This document shows, piece by piece, positions 1-7,237 of a stretch of DNA of 19,154 bases. Both the position numbers and the translations under genes were made by a program. Numbering within the stretch: position 1 is the first letter of the stretch; each line of letters opens with the position of its first letter. The notes beneath the pieces were generated by a model, which saw only the letters and a program-made list of their open reading frames with translations, was not told where the DNA came from and did not search any database. The stretch is from CAYMPW01 sp964392725 (GTDB lineage: Archaea > Thermoplasmatota > Thermoplasmata > Methanomassiliicoccales > Methanomethylophilaceae), in assembly GCA_964392725.1 (NCBI GenBank), contig CAYMPW010000022.1, forward strand, positions 1 to 19,154. The letters are read 5' to 3'.

Positions 1-125
1 ATAATTATTTTGATAATCATGGGGTGGTGCCATGCGTTCGTATGAGTTTGCGTTACCGCGATAATCGTTATAATTATTCGAGGTTTGATAATCCTGTGAT
101 ATTACTTTCATTGTTATCGAAATAA
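1..125 (+). CDS. possible 3' end of a truncated gene
   Basis: From base 3 a plus-strand frame stays open for 40 codons from the window edge to a TAA at 123-125. The peptide contains GVVPCVRMSL followed by an Arg/Tyr/Asn-rich tail. A 'GV-x-P-x-R/L' ending is seen in some C-terminal domains of bacterial and archaeal surface proteins, but this is a vague resemblance. The stretch is more GC-rich than the spacer after it. Forty open codons can occur by chance, so this is only a candidate partial gene or remnant. Bases 126-240 hold nothing I recognise. Confidence 0.3.
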   Translation, partial: NYFDNHGVVPCVRMSLRYRDNRYNYSRFDNPVILLSLLSK

Positions 126-240
126 CATGTTTCGGTGAGGATATTTAACCGAGAGACTAGAGTTAAGCTAACTATTGAAAATGCTCTTAAAAATGATTAA
201 ACGTCTCTTTACATCATATTTGAAGGTGAGTCAACTATGC

Positions 241-984
241 TTATCGACCGAGTAATTTTTTTAAATGACCTTCATTCAAAAGATGTACCGTTTCAAACTT
301 ACCATTATAGAATACAGCCCAATTATTGAAAACACAAGGAACATTTTTTGCTTTGTCCAAAGTATCGATCGCTATTAAATTAACAGGTATAGTATTGAAT
401 TCACAATATGTTTTGACCTGTTCGATGCAGTTTGGTATATACGGACACTGTACACCGTAATAAATTGTTAAATCATTTCCATCGATGCAGTTTTTCTTCA
501 CAGAATCCATAAAACTTGGTTTTATTTCGTTTAATGACAATGCTAACAATTCATATTCATCTATGGAATCTACAACTTCAAATCCATATTTGATCATAAA
601 TTTCTTCTCAGACAAAAAAGGCTTTTTCTTTTTGGAACTAAGAACACAGACACCAGATTTACCTTGTTTCTTTGCATCATCTATACAATAATTTAGTAGT
701 TCATTCGCATACCCTTTTCCTTTGAATGAACCGGATACCCACAAGCAATAGATGAACAGATAATTATCACCCTTTATTGGCACCCATGCTGTTTCAAGTG
801 GAGCGTATTCAATGAAAACTTTTCCCTTTTCATCAAGTTTTCTAAAAATATGCCCTTCGGGAATTCTATCTTTTAACCATGCTTTTTTAGCATCAACGCC
901 ACACTGATGTTTTTTGTCTGCGATAGCACAGCAAAGATGTTCTACATCCAAATTATCAATCGTGATGTTCTTGAAATCGCTCAT
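241..984 (-). CDS. GNAT N-acetyltransferase, YoaP type
   Basis: The 247-residue protein has two parts. Residues about 1-155 are a GNAT acetyltransferase domain; FKGKGYANELL (about 88-98) is the acetyl-CoA pyrophosphate-binding loop, preceded by CLWVSG and followed by the VLSSKKKKPFLS stretch. Residues about 170-245 form the small YoaP-like C-terminal domain (IYYGVQCPY, then AVFYNGKF). Length and domain order match what I recall of Bacillus subtilis YoaP, so the gene looks complete. The paired Cys near residues 18-19 and the Cys in QCPY may matter, because the C-terminal half looks thioredoxin-like. The acceptor substrate is unknown. The gene stands alone and is co-oriented with fic. The start is the ATG at 984, about 20 bases after a TATA-like box. 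Confidence 0.85.
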   Translation of the reverse strand: MSDFKNITIDNLDVEHLCCAIADKKHQCGVDAKKAWLKDRIPEGHIFRKLDEKGKVFIEYAPLETAWVPIKGDNYLFIYCLWVSGSFKGKGYANELLNYCIDDAKKQGKSGVCVLSSKKKKPFLSEKKFMIKYGFEVVDSIDEYELLALSLNEIKPSFMDSVKKNCIDGNDLTIYYGVQCPYIPNCIEQVKTYCEFNTIPVNLIAIDTLDKAKNVPCVFNNWAVFYNGKFETVHLLNEGHLKKLLGR

Positions 985-998
985 AGGGGTCCCCGATC

Positions 999-1012
999 AA
1001 ATATAAATTTCT
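999..1012 (-). promoter_or_regulatory. TATA-like box of the GNAT gene
   Basis: On the minus strand this reads AAATTTATATTT. Its centre lies about 21-25 bases before the ATG at 984, the archaeal spacing that gives a leaderless or nearly leaderless mRNA. A 9-base palindrome GGGGACCCC (986-994) sits between box and start; it contains no usefully spaced Shine-Dalgarno. Confidence 0.4.
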
Positions 1013-1107
1013 CTTGATAATTATTTTTAAAAACTATTGAATCTATAAAAAGAATCTCGTATAAACATACATTTTAAATCAAAAAATCCGCATCGAATGT
1101 ATTAATC

Positions 1108-2223
1108 TTACAAAAATTCATATTTCAATACATTCTTGAAAGGATCTTTGAACTCATACACCGAAGATCTTGTATTTCCGATACGATCCAAGATTCCCAT
1201 ATCAATCAATTGATTTATTTTTGCACGGACGGTTTGTTTCGTAAGCGATGGAATCCAATCACATGCATCGGACATCGTAAAGGTATCAACCGATTTGGAT
1301 TTCATAATGATTAATTTGGAATTCTCATCCATATCTTTCAAACGGTCTTTGGATCCGAATGTTTCTACGGCTTCTTCATAAGAAACGAGTAATGCGTTCG
1401 TTACATAATCGATAAGTGGGGAATAATCTCCTTCGGAATCTGTGTACGCGAGTAATGTGTAATACAGTTCAGTGTTTTTCAGCATAGCTTCTTCGAATTT
1501 ACACAGGCCGCAGTTCTTCAAACCCAATTCTTTCATCAGACTGTAAAACAAAGACCTTCCTGTGCGTCCGTTACCGTCTTTGAATGGATGTATACTTTCA
1601 AATTCATGGAAAAATATAATCGATGTTGCGATTGCATCATAAGGTGATATTGAAACCCAATCCAACAAAGAATTTAATTCTGGCTCTATTGAACCCGAAG
1701 GACATGGAATGAAATATTCGAATCCGTCGGTCCCGTTTACGCTTGCTTCGGTGGTTCTGATTTCTCCCGGCGTAACATCGGGATTTACATCTTTCATCAA
1801 CATTGCATGGACTGATTTGATTGTGTTTAAATTCCAGGGAAGCTCTAACCTATCCATGAAGAAAAATGAAGATAGATGATTGAAAATTTCTTGAACGGGG
1901 CCGTTCCTTTTTTCGTTTCCGATGTTTCCCTTTGTGAACAGATTCGTATATTTTTTCACTTCATCCATCGTAAGTCTGTTACCTTCAATCTTTACGGACC
2001 AATATGTATTGGAGGAATACGATTCATTGATTAAATCGAAATAATCTTCGGAATTGAGAACAAAACTTCCCAGTACACGATCCATTTTGAGAATTTTATT
2101 CAATTTATCTCTGTGATTGAGATTGGATTTGATTAAGGGTTCGAAAGGAACTTTTCTTCTGTGACGAACGGGATATCCTTTGGGTTTGTAGGAATCGTAC
2201 CCGTCATTGTTATAGTCAATCAT
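1108..2223 (-). CDS. Fic family protein with C-terminal winged helix
   Basis: This Fic-domain enzyme is predicted to transfer AMP from ATP to a Ser/Thr/Tyr of a target protein. The catalytic loop HPFKDGNGRTGR (residues 212-223 from the ATG at 2223) is intact, including the catalytic His and the anion-binding GNGR. The N-terminal segment has S-V-K-I-E-G-N (76-82), which fits the class II inhibitory motif (S/T)xxxE(G/N) that blocks ATP placement. The flap segment is GFEYFIPCP. Residues about 297-360 look like a winged helix, common in Fic proteins that sit near toxin or defence loci. A TTG at 2235 would add four residues. I prefer the ATG because it lies 27 bases from the TATA-like box and so may be leaderless. 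The target is unknown. The gene is divergent from an AbiE pair. Confidence 0.92.
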   Translation of the reverse strand: MIDYNNDGYDSYKPKGYPVRHRRKVPFEPLIKSNLNHRDKLNKILKMDRVLGSFVLNSEDYFDLINESYSSNTYWSVKIEGNRLTMDEVKKYTNLFTKGNIGNEKRNGPVQEIFNHLSSFFFMDRLELPWNLNTIKSVHAMLMKDVNPDVTPGEIRTTEASVNGTDGFEYFIPCPSGSIEPELNSLLDWVSISPYDAIATSIIFFHEFESIHPFKDGNGRTGRSLFYSLMKELGLKNCGLCKFEEAMLKNTELYYTLLAYTDSEGDYSPLIDYVTNALLVSYEEAVETFGSKDRLKDMDENSKLIIMKSKSVDTFTMSDACDWIPSLTKQTVRAKINQLIDMGILDRIGNTRSSVYEFKDPFKNVLKYEFL

Positions 2224-2229
2224 AACAAT
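2206..2229. promoter_or_regulatory. operator-like palindrome 1, at the fic start
   Basis: ATTGTTAT-N8-ATAACAAT is a perfect 8+8 dyad of 24 bp that overlaps the fic start codon and probable transcription start. It has the same arms and spacing as the site at 2269-2292. Confidence 0.6.
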
Positions 2230-2244
2230 ATACAATAGTTGGGG

Positions 2245-2262
2245 ACTTTATATATGTAAATT
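2245..2262 (-). promoter_or_regulatory. fic promoter TATA box
   Basis: The minus strand reads TATATAAA, centred near 2250, with A/T-rich bases upstream where the BRE would lie. It is 27 bases from the ATG at 2223, implying a leaderless message. The two matching palindromes flank it, one over the start point and one just upstream of the box. Confidence 0.55.
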
Positions 2263-2268
2263 TCTTCG

Positions 2269-2292
2269 ATTGTTATAATTGATTATAACAAT
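2269..2292. promoter_or_regulatory. operator-like palindrome 2, upstream of fic
   Basis: ATTGTTAT-N8-ATAACAAT again, here with the inner bases also complementary, so the dyad is 11+11 with a 2-base centre. It starts exactly 63 bp from the first site, close to six helical turns, which would put both on the same DNA face. Confidence 0.6.
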
Positions 2293-2322
2293 GCAAAACA
2301 ACCTTTACAGTAAATTAGTTAA

Positions 2323-2466
2323 TCATGGCCCAAGGACGATTGTATTTCAAAAAAGATTTCCGAAATTGATATTGAACGATGTTCACAAATTATTACGTTA
2401 AAATCATACCCTGTTACACCAATCCAAAATATCGAATTTACTCCAGAAAATATTAAATATCTATAC
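2323..2466 (+). pseudogene. possible coding remnant before abiEi
   Basis: After a TAA at 2320-2322 one frame stays open to 2514 without an ATG, GTG or TTG in its first 48 codons. The predicted peptide is protein-like in composition (for example SEIDIERCSQIITLKSYPVT) but I recognise no family. A different frame holds only a 14-codon ORF from the ATG at 2324. The stretch could be a decayed gene end, or chance in AT-rich DNA. The rest of the 2293-2480 spacer holds a TATA-like run (about 2447-2463) that probably drives abiEi. Confidence 0.2.
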
Positions 2467-2480
2467 GTGGTGGTGCAAAT

Positions 2481-3062
2481 ATGCTATTTTCTACCCAGAT
2501 GCTGTTGGACGAATTGAAGGATTACAGCAACCCGCGTTGTAAACTCCAACGTCTCGTAAAGGAAGGAAAATACACCCCGATTGTCAGAGGATTATACGAA
2601 TCCGATAAAAACACCCCCGGATATTTATTGGCAACGGCCATAAGATCTCCGTCATATCTTTCGTTTGAATATGCATTATCTTACTATGGTTTCATTCCCG
2701 AAAGAGTGTACGCGTACACATCTGCCACATATAATACAGGTAAAAGCAAGATGTACACCACCCCATTTGGAAGATACATGTATAGAGATTCCCCGAAACA
2801 AGCGTTTCATCTTGGAACCGATATAATCCGGACTGAGAAATATCCATATTGGATCGCAACAAAGGAAAAAGCTGTTTGCGACGAACTGTACATAAAACCT
2901 CCGGTTTCCAATAGAAAGGAACTGAAAGAACTTCTTTATGAGGATTTGAGAATCGAAGAAGAAAACATAGAGATGTTGAATCGCGATGATATTGCAATAT
3001 TGAGTGAAAAATATCATTGCAAGAATGTGGATCTTTTAAATTCATATCTGAGAGGGATGTAA
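2481..3062 (+). CDS. AbiEi-family antitoxin / transcriptional regulator
   Basis: The 193-residue protein resembles AbiEi, the antitoxin of type IV AbiE systems. These have an N-terminal winged helix that binds and represses their own promoter, and a C-terminal domain needed for antitoxicity. Here the N-terminal part (about 5-45) carries LQRLVKEGKYTPIVRGLYE, the typical 'reads as a helix-turn-helix then RGLY' segment. Next comes SYLSFEYALSYYG (about 57-69), the conserved middle of the family, and then WIATKEKAVCDELY (about 122-135), where AbiEi-like proteins usually have 'A.peKAl.D'. The stop codon directly abuts the ATG of the toxin gene, so the two are co-transcribed and probably translationally coupled. 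Confidence 0.85.
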   Translation: MLFSTQMLLDELKDYSNPRCKLQRLVKEGKYTPIVRGLYESDKNTPGYLLATAIRSPSYLSFEYALSYYGFIPERVYAYTSATYNTGKSKMYTTPFGRYMYRDSPKQAFHLGTDIIRTEKYPYWIATKEKAVCDELYIKPPVSNRKELKELLYEDLRIEEENIEMLNRDDIAILSEKYHCKNVDLLNSYLRGM

Positions 3063-3920
3063 ATGGATAAAATATTGATGAAAATGAATTCCACGAATGC
3101 AGATACGATTGAATCGAAGAAGAATGCAATCAAAGAAACCATACAGGAATTGACATTGTACGGTTTGGCAAAAACGGATTTTTTCGATAATGCTGCATTC
3201 TATGGGGAAACTGCGCTAAGAATTTTCCACGGATTAGACAGATTCTCAGAAGATTTGGATTTTTCTCTTGTAGCTCCCGACCCGGATTTTAACCTGAACG
3301 ACTATATTCCCGGTTTAGAGGAAACCATATCATCGTTCGGATTGGAGATGTCTATAAAGGAACGCAGTAAAAATGTAGATTCGGATATACAATCTGCATT
3401 CCATAAAGGAAATACAAGAGAACTGATTATGAATTTTTACGATGATAACGGAGACGTCAGAAATATCGTAAAGGACGATTCCATCAAAGTTAAATTCGAA
3501 ATCGATACTAATCCTCCGGAATACGCAACATTCGAGAAAAAATTTGCATTTAATCCCTATCCGTTTAGTGTAAATCTTTATGATGAATCTTCTCTTTTTG
3601 CGGGAAAGATTCATGCACTTTTGTGTAGAAAATGGAAAAATCGTATCAAGGGACGCGATTTGTATGATTATCTGTTCTACATCAAGAACAACGTTTCCGT
3701 TAATTTAGAACATCTTAATGCTAGAATGATACAAACAGGGTTTATTCCATACAATACAACGATGAATATAGAATCATTAAGAGAAATCTTATGCGAGAAA
3801 TTCGAGGAAATAGATTACGAACAAGCAAAAAAAGATGTTGTTCCTTTTATCTCCGATGAAAAATCTATTGAATTCTGGAGTCCTGAATTGTTCACAGAGA
3901 TAACAAAAAAACTAAAATGA
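3063..3920 (+). CDS. AbiEii/AbiGii nucleotidyltransferase toxin
   Basis: The 285-residue protein has the nucleotidyltransferase toxin layout. GETALRIFHGLDRFSEDLDFSL (split here as G48-E-T-A-L-R and R60-F-S-E-D64-L-D66-F-S) matches the family's G(G/S)TALR...R.S.DLDFS signature with the two metal-binding Asp residues D64 and D66. The second conserved motif is K182, then KGRDLYD (196-202). All expected active-site positions are present, so the toxin should be competent. AbiEii-type enzymes bind GTP or add nucleotides to tRNA ends; which applies here cannot be read from sequence. The ATG at 3063 follows the AbiEi TAA with no gap. The pair is probably a type IV toxin-antitoxin/phage abortive-infection module. 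Confidence 0.88.
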   Translation: MDKILMKMNSTNADTIESKKNAIKETIQELTLYGLAKTDFFDNAAFYGETALRIFHGLDRFSEDLDFSLVAPDPDFNLNDYIPGLEETISSFGLEMSIKERSKNVDSDIQSAFHKGNTRELIMNFYDDNGDVRNIVKDDSIKVKFEIDTNPPEYATFEKKFAFNPYPFSVNLYDESSLFAGKIHALLCRKWKNRIKGRDLYDYLFYIKNNVSVNLEHLNARMIQTGFIPYNTTMNIESLREILCEKFEEIDYEQAKKDVVPFISDEKSIEFWSPELFTEITKKLK

Positions 3921-3999
3921 GATATCTTTGAGTAAACCGTGAACGTATTTTGGATTAAAAATGTGAATATATCTAAAAAAGATAGAAAAATAACCGCAT

Positions 4000-4027
4000 T
4001 GTGAAATTTTTATGGATAAATATCACA
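4000..4027. repeat. imperfect inverted repeat upstream of trkH
   Basis: TGTGA...TCACA with inner ATTT/AAAT arms gives a 28-bp imperfect dyad. It is nested in an outer ACCGCA (3993-3998) / TGCGGT (4044-4049) pair. There is no T-tract after it, so it is more likely a protein-binding site or weak hairpin than a terminator. Confidence 0.35.
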
Positions 4028-4055
4028 CCGATACACATCATCTTGCGGTATGACC

Positions 4056-4074
4056 ATTTTTATTAAATATAATC
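4056..4074 (+). promoter_or_regulatory. putative promoter of the first trkH
   Basis: An A/T-rich TATA-like element (ATTAAATATAAT, 4062-4073) lies about 105 bases before the start, giving a leader of roughly 80 bases. A GGTG ribosome-binding site at 4167-4170 sits 7 bases before the ATG. Confidence 0.35.
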
Positions 4075-4177
4075 AGATAAATCCATATTCAAGGACTAAT
4101 GAGTCTTAATTGTTGAAACACAGGTCTGCATTCGCAGTTACTGTCCTGAGCATTTTTCATCAGGCAGGTGTTATTTT

Positions 4178-5677
4178 ATGAAATATCTATACAATCGTAA
4201 AAAAATTGCCACACGGATGTCCGCTCCCGGAAGAATTTTCGGCATAACGCTTATCGGAACAAGTCTTATGCTTATTCCGTGTTTGATTTTTGCTATCAAT
4301 TCAAACGAGTCGATAGATCCTTTTTTATGGCCGGCGATTATCGGTTTTGTTATCGGTTTGGCATCCGCATTAATTTTCAAAATGCCGAATACGATTTCTC
4401 CGACCAATGCACTTCTTATGATCGGGGTTGTTTGGTTTACTTGTATAGGATACGGAACTTTGCCTTTCATAATAGCGGGAATGCCCGTTGTTGATGCTAT
4501 ATTCGAGTCGGCAAGCGGTTTTACCACAACCGGTGCTTCCATTATGTCGGATATCGAATCTTGGGATACGGGAATTCTTTTGTGGAGATCTGTTACCAAC
4601 GGTATCGGAGGTATAATTACGGTTATTGTGTTCCTTCTTCTGTTCCCTCTTGTGGGATACGGAGATAGAACCTTTTTTACGAATGAACTTTCGGGATCGG
4701 GAGAATCGGATAACTTTTCAATGAAAATCAGAACCGCTGCGAAACAATTCATTATGGTTTATGTTATTTTGATTGGAATACTTGCGATAATTCTCCTAGT
4801 TTTGGGAGTTTCGTTGTTGGAAACGCTTTGTATTTCCTTTTCGGCTATTTCCACGGGCGGATTTATGTGTCTTAATGACAGCGTAGCGGGTTACAGTTCT
4901 TTGATTAAGATTGTAATTACTTTGTTTATGTTCCTCGGAGGTACGAACTTCTATCTTCAGTACCGCGGGATGAAGAACAGGAACATCAAAGAATATTTCA
5001 GAAACGAAGAGTTCAGAACCATGGCGATTTGGTTTGCTTTTATTTCCGTGGTAATTTTCTTTATTGTGTTTGGAAACAGTATCTTTACGGATATCGGAAA
5101 TACTTTCGATAATTTCGTGAATGTTGCTTTGAATGTTGTATCTGCGGGAACCAACACGGGTTTTGCCGCAAGTGATTTTGCGCAATGGCCTGCGGTTGCG
5201 GCTATGTTGCTGTTTATTATCACTTTGATCGGAGGATCTTCGGGTTCTACATCGGGTGGTATCAAGATTTTCAGAGCAATCGTTGTTTTCAAAAGCATCA
5301 AAAACGGATTGAAGAAATTGATTGTGTGCAGAGGTGTGTTTGACATCAAACTTCAGGGAAACAGTGTTGGAAACGACAACATCATTTCTTCGATGAATGT
5401 CATATTCCTTTTCTTGCTTACAATCTTGATTGGTGCCGTATTGATTGCGCTTACCGGTGTAGATGTGGGAGAATCTTTTGCGTTGGTCACGAGTTGCATA
5501 ACAAACTATGGCCCGGGATTGGGAATATACGGGCCGATGGGAAGTTTCAGCGAGTTGGAACCGATTGCCAAAATTATATTGAGTGCAATTATGTGGATCG
5601 GACGTTTGGAAGTTATAATGGCGATAATTCTGTTTACGCCCGGATTCTGGAGAGTAGCTAAAAAGTGTGATAATTAA
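4178..5677 (+). CDS. trkH: TrkH-family potassium transporter (copy 1)
   Basis: The 499-residue membrane protein is the pore subunit of a Trk/Ktr K+ uptake system. All four selectivity-filter repeats are visible: FTTTG (115-119), STGGF (225-229), NTGF (326-329) and NYGPG (443-447). The C terminus carries the conserved WIGRLE helix near residue 480. A gating-loop-like GGSSGSTSGG (352-361) follows the third pore repeat, as expected for TrkH. Length fits the family. No TrkA/RCK regulatory subunit is next to it, so its partner must be encoded elsewhere. A GGTG Shine-Dalgarno supports this start. It belongs to the same family as the minus-strand gene at 11356-12948 but differs in several filter residues. 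Confidence 0.93.
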   Translation: MKYLYNRKKIATRMSAPGRIFGITLIGTSLMLIPCLIFAINSNESIDPFLWPAIIGFVIGLASALIFKMPNTISPTNALLMIGVVWFTCIGYGTLPFIIAGMPVVDAIFESASGFTTTGASIMSDIESWDTGILLWRSVTNGIGGIITVIVFLLLFPLVGYGDRTFFTNELSGSGESDNFSMKIRTAAKQFIMVYVILIGILAIILLVLGVSLLETLCISFSAISTGGFMCLNDSVAGYSSLIKIVITLFMFLGGTNFYLQYRGMKNRNIKEYFRNEEFRTMAIWFAFISVVIFFIVFGNSIFTDIGNTFDNFVNVALNVVSAGTNTGFAASDFAQWPAVAAMLLFIITLIGGSSGSTSGGIKIFRAIVVFKSIKNGLKKLIVCRGVFDIKLQGNSVGNDNIISSMNVIFLFLLTILIGAVLIALTGVDVGESFALVTSCITNYGPGLGIYGPMGSFSELEPIAKIILSAIMWIGRLEVIMAIILFTPGFWRVAKKCDN

Positions 5678-5715
5678 GAATAATTTTAATTTTAAAATAT
5701 CTTAAAAAAGCACCA

Positions 5716-5730
5716 TTGGATATATACCAT
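5716..5730 (+). promoter_or_regulatory. TATA-like box of the binding-protein gene
   Basis: GGATATATACC has TATATA at 5721-5726, about 37 bases before the ATG at 5761. This predicts a leader of only about 12 bases that holds GGAG (5754-5757). Confidence 0.45.
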
Positions 5731-5760
5731 CCATCTCCATCTTTTTAATAATTGGAGCAT

Positions 5761-7131
5761 ATGTCCAATACGATTAAAATGGATAATAAAATTCTAGCAA
5801 TCTTTGTAGCCATACTTGTTGTGGCCTCAGGAGTTGGAATATATGCATTCATGAACCAAGATGGTTCAACGGTAGAAGTCAGTGGTGACGAAGCAACCCG
5901 TTTAAACATCTGTGGAAATGCAAATATGGATAACTTCTTGAACCAGGATGATGTAAAATATCTCGAAGGAATTATTGCAGGAACTGAAAAGAAAACTGCT
6001 CTTTCCGATGTAAATCAGGATGGAAAAATCGACAATGAAGATATTGAAATGTTGAACAAAATTATAAAATTCGAATCTGAAGAAATATGGTATCTTGATT
6101 TGAATGGAAACTATGCTGTTGTAAAAGGTAAAGTAAATTCAGCAGCAGTTCAATATTGGCCTACTGTTCAGGCAATTATCGCTGTTGGTGCACATGACAT
6201 CATCAAATATTCCGATGGAGGAGTTCTTAAGGGAATCCAGGGTGGACAGTATGGAGAAACTATGAAAAATGCAGGCGTAGAATCGTTTGGAAGTGGTTTC
6301 CACTCAAATTATGACTTTGAAAAAATGATTTCTATTGGTGTTGACGCAATTATTTGTGGTTCTGCAGATATTTATTTTATTGGAATTGAAGATAGATTTA
6401 CAGATGACACCTACATCAATATGATTCGTTTGCCTTTCTGGGAAGAAGATAATGTAGCATCTGCATATCTTACACTTGCCTACCTTTTGGGAGAACAAAA
6501 ATACGTAGATAAAGCGTATGAATACATGAACTTCACAATGGAAATGAAAGATCTGATTGATAAAAACCTTTCATCTTTGAAAGAAAAGAAAACAATTCTT
6601 GTAACATATTACAGTGCAGGAAGCGCAGAACTTGATGTTGAAGTGGAGTGCAGAGGATGTGGAAGTTATGAGTGCAGTACTCTTGCAGGTCTTGACAACC
6701 TTGCCGCATACATAAACACAGACGGAGTATTGAGTTCTGAATCAATGTATTATCACACAGATGTAGAATACCTCTTGGCTAAAGATCCAGATTATATTTT
6801 GATGCTCCACGGAGGTGGATTCACAAAAACAGAAGCTGACCAGAAGGCTGCTTTCGATAAATGGACAAAATACCTTACTGAAACCACAGCATACAAAAAT
6901 GATGGAATCATGGTTTCAGGATCTGGTGTGACATCAGGACTTCTTCAAATGAATTTGGCTCTTATGCTTGCATGTGAAGTATACTCAGATGAAATGAGTG
7001 GAATAAACTCATATGATTATCTTCAGAAGATGGTTGACAACTTCACATTGATGAATGAAAATGTTAAACCTGGAAGCGCAGACTATTTCGATGTAACCGA
7101 AAAAGGAGCATATCTGTACTGTACAGAATAA
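5761..7131 (+). CDS. dockerin-fused ABC importer binding protein (iron/corrinoid type)
   Basis: This 456-residue extracellular protein captures substrate for the permease and ATPase downstream. Order of parts (ATG numbering): one hydrophobic segment (about 10-30) acting as an uncleaved anchor, with no lipobox Cys; a short linker; a dockerin type I domain (about 49-102) with two Ca2+-loop repeats, GNANMDNFLNQDD and SDVNQDGKIDNEDI; then a helical-backbone binding-protein fold of the Peripla_BP_2 (BtuF/FepB/FhuD) class to the end. The second loop is canonical DxNxDGxxxxxD; the first lacks the usual Gly. A C-x2-C-x4-C cluster (297, 300, 305) is unusual for the family. A TTG at 5752 would add three residues; I chose the ATG. 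Substrate (Fe3+-chelate, haem or corrinoid) cannot be decided. Confidence 0.85.
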   Translation: MSNTIKMDNKILAIFVAILVVASGVGIYAFMNQDGSTVEVSGDEATRLNICGNANMDNFLNQDDVKYLEGIIAGTEKKTALSDVNQDGKIDNEDIEMLNKIIKFESEEIWYLDLNGNYAVVKGKVNSAAVQYWPTVQAIIAVGAHDIIKYSDGGVLKGIQGGQYGETMKNAGVESFGSGFHSNYDFEKMISIGVDAIICGSADIYFIGIEDRFTDDTYINMIRLPFWEEDNVASAYLTLAYLLGEQKYVDKAYEYMNFTMEMKDLIDKNLSSLKEKKTILVTYYSAGSAELDVEVECRGCGSYECSTLAGLDNLAAYINTDGVLSSESMYYHTDVEYLLAKDPDYILMLHGGGFTKTEADQKAAFDKWTKYLTETTAYKNDGIMVSGSGVTSGLLQMNLALMLACEVYSDEMSGINSYDYLQKMVDNFTLMNENVKPGSADYFDVTEKGAYLYCTE

Positions 7132-7150
7132 GACTTCCCATAAACCTTTT

Positions 7151-7160
7151 ACCTTTTTTT
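7151..7160 (+). terminator. T-tract after the binding-protein gene
   Basis: ACC followed by seven T lies 20 bases after the stop, without a hairpin. Archaeal RNA polymerase can terminate at such tracts, so btuC/btuD-like genes may be partly uncoupled from the binding protein. TATA-like runs at about 7161-7168 and 7213-7221 could restart transcription. Confidence 0.3.
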
Positions 7161-7237
7161 CTATAATCGAGTGGTGAAAGCACATTAGACGGAACAATCT
7201 ACAACGGAAAAACGATACAATATCCTCGTATGAAGAC

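Noticed and set aside
110..128. ATTGTTAT...ATAACAT resembling the fic operators
   Set aside because: The arms are imperfect and the spacing is 4 rather than 8 bases, and it is not next to a clear promoter.
4145..4164. CCTGA...TCAGG hairpin next to the trkH ribosome-binding site as a riboswitch or attenuator
   Set aside because: Only five base pairs with a 10-base loop; too weak to claim a regulatory structure.
5678..5712. AT-rich ATTTTAAAAT dyad after trkH copy 1 as a terminator
   Set aside because: The stem would be A/T only and lacks a clear T-tract; expected by chance in this composition.
7132..7237. Cobalamin riboswitch or other leader RNA before the permease gene
   Set aside because: No B12-box-like or other known riboswitch core is visible, and the spacer is only 106 bases.
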